Source: Phycisphaerae bacterium (GTDB lineage Bacteria; Planctomycetota; Phycisphaerae; Sedimentisphaerales; UBA12454). Taken from it: a DNA stretch of 64,000 bases. Below are positions 36,577 to 45,459 of the stretch, piece by piece. The stretch covers positions 62,001 through 126,000 of the forward strand of contig JBAZHC010000009.1 of the NCBI GenBank assembly GCA_041652575.1, written 5' to 3'. The position numbers and the translations under genes were made by a program. The notes below the pieces were generated by a model, which was not told the origin of the DNA, searched no databases, and saw only the letters and a list, made by a program, of their open reading frames with translations. Position 1 is the first letter of the stretch; each line of letters opens with the position of its first letter.

Positions 36577-38502
36577 ATGAATAGAGCTAATATGAATAGA
36601 CGAAAGTTTTTGGTGCGTGTCACAGAAGGTCTGGCTGCCGTTGCATTTATGCCGTTAATAGCGGAAGCCTTTGATGGGAGCGGCGAGGGATATGCTCGCA
36701 TCCTTGAACCTAATAAATTGATTACCGGTAAAAAAACCAGGGTTCTCCTTGAGATCACTGTCGGAAAGAATGGTATCCCAGTTGGCGGCGGAATATGGGT
36801 TGGTGTACATCACGCTGCGATTTGGAATCAGGATTACGGTTTCTGGTCCGATTTCCAGACGGATAATCCGAAAGGCAAAAAATATATCGGTGTAATTGGC
36901 AAACAAGCCGACAATTTTGAAAGCAAATGGTATAGTTGGGCGCCGCCACCTTTCCATAGAAAACCGGGCGGACCTCCTGCGCCGGATTGGTGCGGGTCGA
37001 CCCCGCTTATCTTTCATCAGTGCATGAAGGCTAAAATAACAAATACGCCATTAAAGGCCGGTACAAAAATTCTTGTAACTATCGGCAACGAGGAATTCGG
37101 GGCGATTCCGCCGATTTGTACAGATAAAGACCATGAATTTTTCGTGGCGGTGGATTCTGATGCAGGCGGAATATATAAAGGTATCGGCGATTATCCCAAA
37201 ATAGATTTGGTTGCTCAGGAAGCCGACCATTTTACAGGTTCGGCTCAAATGGTTCAGGAGGCAGGTAAAAAATTTGAACTGCTTGTGAAAGCGGAAGACA
37301 AGTATTTTAATACTGCCAGGGATTATAAAGGGACGGTTGATATTAAGGATGAGAACAACCGTCTATTGGCGTCAAATGTCAAATTAATTAATGGTATGGC
37401 ACGGCTCAATATACGCATTGATGAACCGGGTGCTTATCGTTTGCGGTTTACTTCAAAACAGTTATCCGGGCGAAGTGAGCCGATACGTATTTTTGATAAG
37501 GCACCTGAATTACGGATTTATTTTGGCGATATGCACGGTCATACTCGCGTTTCGGACGGCTGCGGCACTCCGGATGAATATTATTCATTCGGCAGGGATG
37601 AGTCAAATCTCGATGTTTGCGCGTTAACAGATCACTGGCATAACGATTGGGAATTAATGAAGCAAATGGCAAAAAAATATTATAAACCAGGCCGCTTCGT
37701 TACTTTCCTTGCTGAAGAGTCAGGCACCAATCAGGACCATATAAATTTATATCATAAGACCTGTGATGCTCCTCCTATAAGTAAAAATCCGAAGAAAATT
37801 GAACAGTTTTATAAAATTGTTGAGAATGATTATTTAAGTAAAGGTTTAGATGTGATTGGCGGACCTCATCATTTTGCTTTCGATCGCGGGCAGGAGATTT
37901 ACCCGTGGCAGTCATGGGATGAGCGTTTTATGAGATTTGCAGAAATCTTTTCAAACCATGGAACAAGTGAATATGCCGGCAACGACAAACCTTTACATAC
38001 AACCAACACTAATAAAACTATGCAGGCTGGATTGGCTTTAGGCAAGCGGTTTGGGGTATTTGGTTCTTCTGATACTCATGTTTCTCGGCCGGGCAGATCG
38101 AATTACCTGATGTATGCAGGTTCATTGGGTGCCTTTCTGGCAAAAGATTTGACCCGTGAAAGTATATGGGATGCATGGTGGAATTACCGTGTTTACGCTG
38201 CAAGTTTTGACAGAATATATGTCGATTTCAAAATAAACGGCCAGATAATGGGTAGTCAGTTAAAGGCCGCTGATTCGTGCTCTATTGAATATGAAGTAAT
38301 CGGTGCTGATGAAGACATCGAAGTGATATTACTGAAAGACAACCAGACCTGCAGAACAGATAAATCTGCAAACGGCATTGTCAAAGTTTCATTTGAAGAC
38401 AGCGGCCTGGATATTAATCATTTCTATTATTTAAGAGCTGTTCAGAAAAATGGTCATAAAGCCTGGTCAACCCCGATATGGGTTGAACATAAAAAAGTGT
38501 AA
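36577..38502 (+). CDS. DUF3604 / PHP-like metallo-phosphoesterase, Tat signal
   Basis: A 641-residue protein with a Tat-type N-terminus (NMNRRKFLVRV) and a strong GGGAG site before the start. The first ~300 residues are beta-rich, with Ig-like character (YKGTVDIKDENNRLLASNV). The C-terminal half matches DUF3604 / PHP metal-site order: YFGDMHGHTRVSDG (HxH and Asp), VCALTDHWHND, FLAEESGTNQDHINLY, IGGPHHFAF and GVFGSSDTHV. These ligands support a multi-metal hydrolase. The substrate is unknown; the family is frequent in sulfatase-rich loci, and the Tat signal implies a folded, metal-loaded export. It is inserted in the array of unidentified-family genes. Confidence 0.82.
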   Translation: MNRANMNRRKFLVRVTEGLAAVAFMPLIAEAFDGSGEGYARILEPNKLITGKKTRVLLEITVGKNGIPVGGGIWVGVHHAAIWNQDYGFWSDFQTDNPKGKKYIGVIGKQADNFESKWYSWAPPPFHRKPGGPPAPDWCGSTPLIFHQCMKAKITNTPLKAGTKILVTIGNEEFGAIPPICTDKDHEFFVAVDSDAGGIYKGIGDYPKIDLVAQEADHFTGSAQMVQEAGKKFELLVKAEDKYFNTARDYKGTVDIKDENNRLLASNVKLINGMARLNIRIDEPGAYRLRFTSKQLSGRSEPIRIFDKAPELRIYFGDMHGHTRVSDGCGTPDEYYSFGRDESNLDVCALTDHWHNDWELMKQMAKKYYKPGRFVTFLAEESGTNQDHINLYHKTCDAPPISKNPKKIEQFYKIVENDYLSKGLDVIGGPHHFAFDRGQEIYPWQSWDERFMRFAEIFSNHGTSEYAGNDKPLHTTNTNKTMQAGLALGKRFGVFGSSDTHVSRPGRSNYLMYAGSLGAFLAKDLTRESIWDAWWNYRVYAASFDRIYVDFKINGQIMGSQLKAADSCSIEYEVIGADEDIEVILLKDNQTCRTDKSANGIVKVSFEDSGLDINHFYYLRAVQKNGHKAWSTPIWVEHKKV

Positions 38503-38526
38503 TTTTAGATTATGGCAAGAGGTAAT

Positions 38527-39762
38527 ATGAGATTATTAATAATGTTAAGTTTAGTTTTATCTGTCTCGTGCACATTGCAGGCGATGTCCGATTCGAATAT
38601 TACCGATAAATATTTGTTGATTATGAAGGATTTTGATGTTTCGAGGCCTGCCAACATAAATGAAGGTAATTTTACTGATATGATGAGCCGTTTTCCGGAC
38701 TCCTCCCATTCTCAGATTAAAATTGGCACGGCTGTGATTCTTTCCTATCTGAAAACGAATGTCAGCACTATTTCCAAATCACTGGAACGTATTTTGTTCT
38801 TCGCCGAAAAGACAAATACTCCAATAATGATTAAATTTGACGGTGAACAATGGTGGAATAACCGCCCGGATTTGTGGAACTGGTGGGATCCCAATAAGCC
38901 GGGCTATGATCCGAATAATCGCAGCAATGTCGAGTGGCGGTGGTGGGGGCCGGAATACGCGATGAAAATCTGCTGGCGAAACTGGGGAAGACAACTGCGA
39001 GTTCTGCCTCCTCCTAATCTGATGAGCCCGGCATATAGAAAAGCCTGCCATGACGCGATGGATGTTTTGATGCCGGTGATTCTTAACTGGTATAAAGCCT
39101 TGCCTGAAGAAAAGAAGTTTCTGTTTGCGGGTTTAAATTTGGGATGGGAAACTTCAATTGGCGTAAACGCTTATTATTATCCAAATGGCGATGAGCTAAT
39201 GGACAAGCCGGAGAAGGATGATCCAATGGGGTTTGCAAGAGCCGATGTTTTGAGTCGAGGTGTTGTACAACAGGGATTTGCCGCTGTTAAGACTGCTGGT
39301 ATTCGTCAGTCAGGAGATATTACTGAAGAAGATTTGTGCAAGGTTGTTCATATATACCTTGAAGATCTTTGTAAACGCGCCTATGATTTCGGATTTCCCA
39401 GAGACAAAATTATCACTCACGGCTGGGGCAATGAAAGCGGCGAACTTCTCTATGATGCTGCAGTAAACTCATACAGTTGTCCGGGCTGGAGTATTTACTG
39501 GTATGCACACGACCCAAACGAAGACAAAGGTGTAACAAGGAATATTCGAAAAAGTGACGCGCCTTATTGGGCCGCAGTTGAATGGTGGCTGCCAAGGCCG
39601 CATGAAACGAATATCTGGAAAGAAGCTATTGCCAAAACTCTCAATTATTCCGGCTGCAAGCTGATTTGCATTTACGGTTGGAAGGGAATTTCTACAAACG
39701 AACCTATCATAGAAGCAATTCGGCAAGTGAGTATTGGAAGCACACTGCCTGTAAAAAAATAA
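38527..39762 (+). CDS. Putative glycoside hydrolase, unidentified family, member C
   Basis: A 411-residue secreted paralogue. The start at 38527 is chosen over 38512 because AAGAGGT stands just before it and the signal peptide MRLLIMLSLVLSVSCTLQA follows. The conserved blocks are KFDGEQWWNNRPDLWNWWD, NNRSNVEWRWWG, GLNLGWETSIG (E208; the only member with Thr after the Glu), SRGVVQQGFAA, ITHGWGNESGELLYDAAVN, YWAAVEWWLPRP (E352) and CIYGWKG. Bases 38875-38906 are identical to 40114-40145 in member D, showing recent duplication or gene conversion. It is 24 bp after the DUF3604 gene and 15 bp before member D. Confidence 0.7.
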   Translation: MRLLIMLSLVLSVSCTLQAMSDSNITDKYLLIMKDFDVSRPANINEGNFTDMMSRFPDSSHSQIKIGTAVILSYLKTNVSTISKSLERILFFAEKTNTPIMIKFDGEQWWNNRPDLWNWWDPNKPGYDPNNRSNVEWRWWGPEYAMKICWRNWGRQLRVLPPPNLMSPAYRKACHDAMDVLMPVILNWYKALPEEKKFLFAGLNLGWETSIGVNAYYYPNGDELMDKPEKDDPMGFARADVLSRGVVQQGFAAVKTAGIRQSGDITEEDLCKVVHIYLEDLCKRAYDFGFPRDKIITHGWGNESGELLYDAAVNSYSCPGWSIYWYAHDPNEDKGVTRNIRKSDAPYWAAVEWWLPRPHETNIWKEAIAKTLNYSGCKLICIYGWKGISTNEPIIEAIRQVSIGSTLPVKK

Positions 39763-39777
39763 ATTAACGGAGAATTT

Positions 39778-41019
39778 ATGAAGTATTATTTATTTTTAAT
39801 TTTAATATTGTTTATCCCGCAAATATCGTCGGCTATATCTGACACAAAATTCGATGAACAGTATGTAATGTTTATGATGCCAAAACCTGCAAATGTCAAC
39901 GAAGCCAAGTTTTCGGAAGTGATAAATAATTTCCCAGGCTTGTCACAGGCTCGAGTCAAAATAGGCGTTATATTTATTTTTTCCTATCTCAGAGAGGATG
40001 TTAACGGTCTTGCCGAGTCGCTGAAAAATGTTTTGTCCTACTCTGAAAAAACAAACACTCCGGTCCTGATAAAATTTGACGGGGAACAGTGGTGGCAAAA
40101 TCGTCCTGATTTATGGAACTGGTGGGATCCCAATAAGCCGGGCTACGATCCCAACAATCGCAATAATGTCGAATGGCGGTGGTGGGGGCCTGAATACGCG
40201 TTGAAGATTTGCTGGCGAAACTGGGGCAGTCAACTGCGTGTTCTGCCGCCTCCAAATCTGATGAGTCCGGCATATCGAAAAGCCTGCCATGAATCGATGG
40301 ATATTTTAATGCCGGTGATTTTGAACTGGTACAAATCACTGCCTGAAGATAAAAAATACCTATTTGCCGGTTTGAATCTCGGATGGGAGAGTTCGATTGG
40401 AATTAATTCCTTTTATTATCCGAATGGGAATCAGTTGCGCGATAAACCGAAATCGGAAGACCCAACATCAGGTGCGGTCAGAGCGGATGTATTAAGCAGG
40501 GGAGTTGTGCAGCAGGGATTCGCAGCGGTCAAAACAGCGGGTATTCGCGATTCGGGAGATATTACCGAGGAAGACCTTTATAAAGTTGTCAAAATGCATC
40601 TCGAAGACATTTGTAAACGCGCCTATGACTTCGGATTCCCCAGAGGCAAAATTATTACTCACGGCTGGGGCAATGAAAACGGAGAATTGATGTATGATGC
40701 GGCAGTGAATCAATATAGTTGCCCCGGATGGAGTGAGTATTGGTACTCCAAAAACCCGGCGGAAAATGCGGGCATAATGCGAAATGTCCGGAAAAGTGAC
40801 GCACCATACTGGGTGATAGCGGAATGGACTTTGCCGCAGCCGCGTGAAAAAGAACCGTGGAAACAGGCCGTCAGGACGGTACTTAACCTTCCCGGCTGTA
40901 AAATGTTGTGTGTTTACGGCTGGAGAGGAATCGCTGATAACAAGCCTGTTATCCAGGCGATACATGAGTTGTGCCTTGAAAGCGTACCTGCCGTTGCGGA
41001 AGATGCCAACAATAAATAG
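39778..41019 (+). CDS. Putative glycoside hydrolase, unidentified family, member D
   Basis: A 413-residue secreted paralogue with a signal peptide MKYYLFLILILFIPQISSA and AACGGAG before the start. Blocks: KFDGEQWWQNRPDLWNWWD, NNRNNVEWRWWG, GLNLGWESSIG (E204), SRGVVQQGFAAVKTAGIR, ITHGWGNENGELMYDAAVN, YWVIAEWTLPQP (E349) and CVYGWRG. It is closest to members B and C. Only 12 bp separate it from the GPH transporter gene, which suggests its products are taken up by that carrier. The C-terminal tail after residue 395 is not conserved. Confidence 0.7.
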   Translation: MKYYLFLILILFIPQISSAISDTKFDEQYVMFMMPKPANVNEAKFSEVINNFPGLSQARVKIGVIFIFSYLREDVNGLAESLKNVLSYSEKTNTPVLIKFDGEQWWQNRPDLWNWWDPNKPGYDPNNRNNVEWRWWGPEYALKICWRNWGSQLRVLPPPNLMSPAYRKACHESMDILMPVILNWYKSLPEDKKYLFAGLNLGWESSIGINSFYYPNGNQLRDKPKSEDPTSGAVRADVLSRGVVQQGFAAVKTAGIRDSGDITEEDLYKVVKMHLEDICKRAYDFGFPRGKIITHGWGNENGELMYDAAVNQYSCPGWSEYWYSKNPAENAGIMRNVRKSDAPYWVIAEWTLPQPREKEPWKQAVRTVLNLPGCKMLCVYGWRGIADNKPVIQAIHELCLESVPAVAEDANNK

Positions 41020-41031
41020 AAAGTATACAAA

Positions 41032-42411
41032 ATGAATAAATTGTCTGGGAATAAGTTGTCGTTTGGCCTTAAATCGATGTATGCCACTGGTGCGATATCG
41101 GATGTCATCATGGCGAATATTATCTCAACTCTGGCATTTCCGCTCTATGTAACCGGACTGGGAATCAGCCCGATACTAATCGGTTATGCTCTTTCAATTC
41201 CGCGGCTATGGGATGCGGTCACCGACCCAGTGATGGGCAATATTTCAGATAATACGAGACTACGATGGGGGCGGCGCAGACCATATATGTTCATTGGAGC
41301 AATACTCGGAGGACTTTTGTGTGCATTGCTCTGGATGCCGCCGAGTTCTCTGAGTGAGACAGGAATATTCATATATTTTCTCGTGACCTCCATATTATTT
41401 TTTACAGCTTATACGATATATTCCGTGCCGTTCAATGCGCTTGGATATGAAATGTCCGACGACTATGACGAGCGAACCAGCATAATGTCTTACAAAACTT
41501 TTTTTATGAATGCCGGTGCGGCTTTTATCCTGCCGAGCATTTTATGGCTCTGTATGCGGCCGCAGTTCGGAAACAATCTTGTTGAGGGAGCTCGTGTCGT
41601 CGGTGTTTTATTCGGAGGACTAATCGCGGTCTTCGGAATACTTTCTGCCATTTTTTCCCGTGAAAAAGTGCACAATCAGAATAAGATTAATATTTCATTG
41701 GCGTTAAAATACACCTTCTCTAATAAGACTTTCCTGCTTTTATCGATGATAGTAGTCAGTGTTTTGGTGGGAGTATTGGCGGTGTTCCCCCTGGTGTATT
41801 TTATTAACCTTTCTTACATTTCCCCGAATGACCATGACCGTACTGCCGCATCGTGGTTTTTGTATCAGACGGTCTACGGCGTGATGGGAATATTAGGCGT
41901 GCCTGTCATTAATTATCTGGGGCAGCGGTTTGGGAAAAAACCGGTCCTTTTAGCGGGTTTAGTAATTGTTTCCTTGATGTTTCCGGCCAGTTGGTTTTTG
42001 TTCGACCCGAAACATCCATGGCTGCAGCTTATTTTTGCCGCACTGGTTTCGCCCGGCCTTTCTTTTGTATGGGTATTGACTTCGTCAATGATGGCGGATG
42101 TCTGCGACCTTGACGAGTTGAAGACGGGATTACGCAGGGAAGGAGCATACGGTTCGATTTTTACACTGTTAGTCAAGATAGGTGTGTCCATCGTTATGTT
42201 GATGAGCGGTTATGTACTTGCAATCGCCGGATATGACCAGAAAGTGTCTCAGCAGATGCCGGAAGCTGTATATAACCTGCGGCTATTTTTCGTGTTCCTG
42301 CCGATGGTATTCATGGTGGCCGCAATTGCTCTCACATTCTTATATCCTCTTTCGAAAACAAAGATGGAACAGATTCGTCTGCAGTTGAACAGTACAAAGC
42401 AGAATGATTAG
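41032..42411 (+). CDS. GPH-family sugar:cation symporter (MelB-like)
   Basis: A 459-residue membrane protein of the glycoside-pentoside-hexuronide:cation symporter family (MFS fold). Around twelve membrane segments are seen. Typical marks are GLKSMYATGAISDVIMANII near the start, RLWDAVTDPVMGNISDNTR (the conserved Asp-rich loop 2-3), RWGRRRPYMFIGAI, SVPFNALGYEMSDDYDERT and SSMMADVCDLDELKTGLRRE. It imports glycosides or uronides with Na+ or H+. It follows the unidentified-family array by 12 bp, so it may carry their products. It is a different family from the two SSS carriers at 11749 and 14755. Confidence 0.92.
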   Translation: MNKLSGNKLSFGLKSMYATGAISDVIMANIISTLAFPLYVTGLGISPILIGYALSIPRLWDAVTDPVMGNISDNTRLRWGRRRPYMFIGAILGGLLCALLWMPPSSLSETGIFIYFLVTSILFFTAYTIYSVPFNALGYEMSDDYDERTSIMSYKTFFMNAGAAFILPSILWLCMRPQFGNNLVEGARVVGVLFGGLIAVFGILSAIFSREKVHNQNKINISLALKYTFSNKTFLLLSMIVVSVLVGVLAVFPLVYFINLSYISPNDHDRTAASWFLYQTVYGVMGILGVPVINYLGQRFGKKPVLLAGLVIVSLMFPASWFLFDPKHPWLQLIFAALVSPGLSFVWVLTSSMMADVCDLDELKTGLRREGAYGSIFTLLVKIGVSIVMLMSGYVLAIAGYDQKVSQQMPEAVYNLRLFFVFLPMVFMVAAIALTFLYPLSKTKMEQIRLQLNSTKQND

Positions 42412-42440
42412 AATATACAACCTGTTTATTTGGAGATTTT

Positions 42441-43517
42441 ATGACGCCAAAGAAAAGAATACTGGCTATTCTTAATAATGAGCCGGTTGACCGGATACCA
42501 GTGGATTTATGGTACACAGATGAAGTTGCCGCTTCACTAAAAGAGTATTTTAATGTCGCAGACGATTTTGAATTATACCGTGCAATGAACCTTGACAAAA
42601 TTGTGTGGCTGTTTCCCGGTTATAAAAGTCCCGCCGCCGATAAATTTACCGGCTCACAGGTAGGTGCCCAGGCCGTGGGAGAACGCACCACATGGGGCGT
42701 TCCCTTAAAACCCATTCAATCCGGAAAAGCCGTCTATCACGAATTCGGGACGCCGCCGTTGAAGGAATATGACTCTGCCGAAATGCTGGACAGGTACGAA
42801 TTCTGGCCTGACCCGGACTGTTTCGATTACCAGGGTTCACTCGAAACAGCGAAAAAAGTTTCGCCCAGTTATGTGACTATCGGACCGTGGATTTCCTTCT
42901 TTGAGGTTTATTGTCAGATGCGGGGACTGGAACAGTCATTGATGGACCTTTTGACGAACGAGTCTCTTGCCGTCGCAATCCTTGACCGTATAGAAGATTG
43001 CCAGACAAAAATGCTGAAAAAATATCTGCAGGTTCTCGGCGACCATCTCGATTTGGTATTTATCAGTGACGATATGGGCATGCAGCAAAGCCTTCTAATA
43101 TCTCCTGCAATCTGGAAAACATTCTTTCAGGAGCGTATGAAACGCTGGTGCGGCCTGATTCATTCATACGACAAAAAAGTATTTTATCATTCCGATGGTG
43201 CCGTGGAACCTCTAATTCCGTTCTTACTGGATTGCGGCATAGATGTGCTTAATCCCATACAGCACGCCTGCCCCGGAATGGATACGGCCGAACTGAAAAA
43301 GAAATACGGCAGCCGTGTCGTGTTTCATGGCGGCATCGATAATCAGTCGGTTTTGCCGTTTGGCAGGCCGCAGGATGTGCGTAATGAAACGCGAAATTGT
43401 CTCGATACACTCGCCTCCGACGGCAGGGGGTATATTGTTTGCAGTTGCCATAATGTGCAGGCCGGAACACCCGTGGAAAATATTATCGCAATGGTTGAAA
43501 CCGTTACAAAAGGTTGA
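42441..43517 (+). CDS. Uroporphyrinogen decarboxylase-like protein (methyltransferase branch)
   Basis: A 358-residue cytoplasmic protein of the URO-D superfamily, opening MTPKKRILAILNNEPVDRIP. Blocks FISDDMGMQQSLLISPAIWK, VFYHSDGAVEPLIPFLLDCG, IDVLNPIQHACPGMD, VVFHGGIDNQSVLPFG and YIVCSCHNVQAGTPVENI match the branch of corrinoid-dependent methyltransferase-like proteins (MtaA/CmuA type) rather than HemE. H203-H210-region and CSCH residues could bind zinc. No corrinoid protein or activator is present in the window. It may act on O-methylated sugars, or on something unrelated; this is inference. The gene is 29 bp after the transporter gene. Confidence 0.75.
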   Translation: MTPKKRILAILNNEPVDRIPVDLWYTDEVAASLKEYFNVADDFELYRAMNLDKIVWLFPGYKSPAADKFTGSQVGAQAVGERTTWGVPLKPIQSGKAVYHEFGTPPLKEYDSAEMLDRYEFWPDPDCFDYQGSLETAKKVSPSYVTIGPWISFFEVYCQMRGLEQSLMDLLTNESLAVAILDRIEDCQTKMLKKYLQVLGDHLDLVFISDDMGMQQSLLISPAIWKTFFQERMKRWCGLIHSYDKKVFYHSDGAVEPLIPFLLDCGIDVLNPIQHACPGMDTAELKKKYGSRVVFHGGIDNQSVLPFGRPQDVRNETRNCLDTLASDGRGYIVCSCHNVQAGTPVENIIAMVETVTKG

Positions 43518-43562
43518 AGAAATTTTTGGACTGACTGAAGTAGAATATTACAGGAGTAAAAT

Positions 43563-45445
43563 ATGTGCAAAATAATCATCATAAACTCGTTATTGTTCGT
43601 GAGTATTCTTCTGATTGCGGCAAATGCTCAGGCCGCCACCGCCGAATATACTAATCCCTTGGCGGTTAAAATTGCCGACCCTGCAATTTTAAAAACATCA
43701 AATGGCAACTACACATACTATTTAGCGGGTACCGGGACCGAACGATATGTCTCGAATGATATGGTAAATTGGATCAGAACCGGGGACTATATCAATCTGA
43801 CGCCCTATTTGACCTATACTAATCTATGGGCTTCGGAACTGGTGGAAAAAGATGGCCATTTCTATTTTTATTTTTGCACACCTGTGGATTCTCTTGGCAA
43901 GCGTGCAATCTTTGTCGCTGATGCCAATTCACCGGATGGTGTTTTTTCCCCATTGCCTGTACCGGTTGGCGGTGTCTGGCAGCCTGTCCTCGAACTTCCA
44001 AATAATGTCAGCATCATTGATCCGCATGTGTTTATTGATGACGATGGTACGCCATATATGTTCCTGACCCGTGACCTGGCCAGGAGCGGACAGGCGTGTA
44101 AAATCGATGTAGTTAAACTCAAACAGAATATGTATGAAACAGATGGTACTAAATATTTTCTTTTGCAGCCTTCACAAACTTGGGAAAATACCTGGCAGGA
44201 GGGCGTATCTGTTATCAAACACAACGGCACCTATTACTTGACGTGGTCGTCTCAGTACTGGGGAGGCCACATGTATGCTGTAGGCTATGCGACGGCTTCC
44301 AATCCTATAGGGCCTTATACGAAATCTTCCTACAATCCTTTGTTAAAGCAATGGCTCACCTATCCGCAGTATACAAACCCGAATCCTACAATCCTGATCC
44401 GAACCAAATTGACCCGAACAATATCGGTTATTCCAGTCCCGGACATAACGGTTTCGCCCTGTCTCCCGATGGCAATGAATTATTCATTTGCTATCACACG
44501 AAAATCGGGACGAAATTTGAAGGTCAGCGTCAAATGAATATCGACCGTGTCATATTTACTCCGGAGTCGGGCAGACCGGACCGGATGGAAATCGACCAGG
44601 TTGGGAATAGAGCTCCGACCCGTCAGCCCAGGCCTTATCCTTCCGGTTCGGCATATCCTTACAGTGCTGAGACGGATGAATTTACAGGCGATACCCTTGA
44701 CCGCTCCATCTGGTCGAATGCATGGGCAGAAGATAATTATTTGTGGTCTGTTATAGATGGTAAACTGAAGGTTACCATGTCCAATGGCGATATCCTGGGC
44801 GAAAATACCAATATAAAAAATATTTTTCTGCAAAAAGCGCCTGCCGGCGACTGGCACATTACCACCAAAGTTACTATGATACCTCTAACTGCTGCGTATA
44901 CAGAACAGGCATTTATAATAGTATGGCAGGATACCAATAATTATGTCATGCTTCGGGCCACACAGTGGACCTTTCCCGATGGCGGAGTGTTGCCGCTTCT
45001 GCATGCCATAAGTGAAAAAAAAGTACAGACAACTTCCTACGGTGAAATATATACAGTTCCCAATACTTTTTACTTACAGATACGAAAAACCTGCGGCAAA
45101 TATTATAGTTTCCTCTTCAGTTCTGATGGTCAGAACTGGCAGGAATTCGGTCCCACGTTCGAGTCCGACCTGAGCGATATATATGTGGGAATTGGAGCCA
45201 ATAAGGGCGGCCCTGTATCGGAAAATTACAGGGCAGAGTTTGATTTTTTCAGCATCGAAAGACAGCCTGACTTAAATAAAGACGGTACTGTAAATTTTCA
45301 GGACCTTCAGACTATCGCCGCAGAATGGTTTAGTGATGATTGTTTCCCAAAACCACTGGGTGATTTGGATAATAATTGTACCGTTGATATGAGTGACTTT
45401 GCCGAATTCACTTTAAAATGGTTAACATATAGTCCGTGTAATTAA
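43563..45445 (+). pseudogene. GH43-like secreted glycosidase with dockerin, broken by a frameshift
   Basis: AGGAG precedes the ATG and a signal peptide follows (ending ANAQA). The first frame (43563-44537) gives a GH43 five-bladed propeller start: YTNPLAVKIADPAILKTSNG, LWASELVEKDGHFYFYF, IIDPHVFIDDDGTPYMFL, TWQEGVSVIKHNGTYYLTWS. The rest of the GH43 domain lies in another frame (open 44180-45445): YSSPGHNGFALSPDGNELFI, ICYHTKIGTKFEGQ. The frames cross near 44372-44385, around YTNP/ESYNPDPNQ. A DUF1349-like concanavalin domain (about 44680-45260) and a dockerin end it (DLNKDGTVNFQDLQTI; DLDNNCTVDMSDFAEF). One base gained or lost explains it. It is either a real inactivation or a sequencing/assembly error; the flanking reading frames remain well conserved, which favours a recent or artefactual event. 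Confidence 0.8.
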
Positions 45446-45459
45446 CTTAAATAGCTGCG

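Noticed and set aside
34052..41019. Tandem repeat array or CRISPR-like structure
   Set aside because: The repetition comes from four paralogous coding genes; no short regularly spaced repeats were seen.
42441..43517. HemE (haem biosynthesis) enzyme
   Set aside because: The HSDG and CSCH blocks and the context fit the methyltransferase-like branch rather than uroporphyrinogen decarboxylase.
44180..44371. Separate gene starting at TTG 44180
   Set aside because: The first ~64 codons of this frame do not resemble any protein and overlap the intact GH43 frame. Homology begins only near 44372, so it is the second half of a frameshifted gene.
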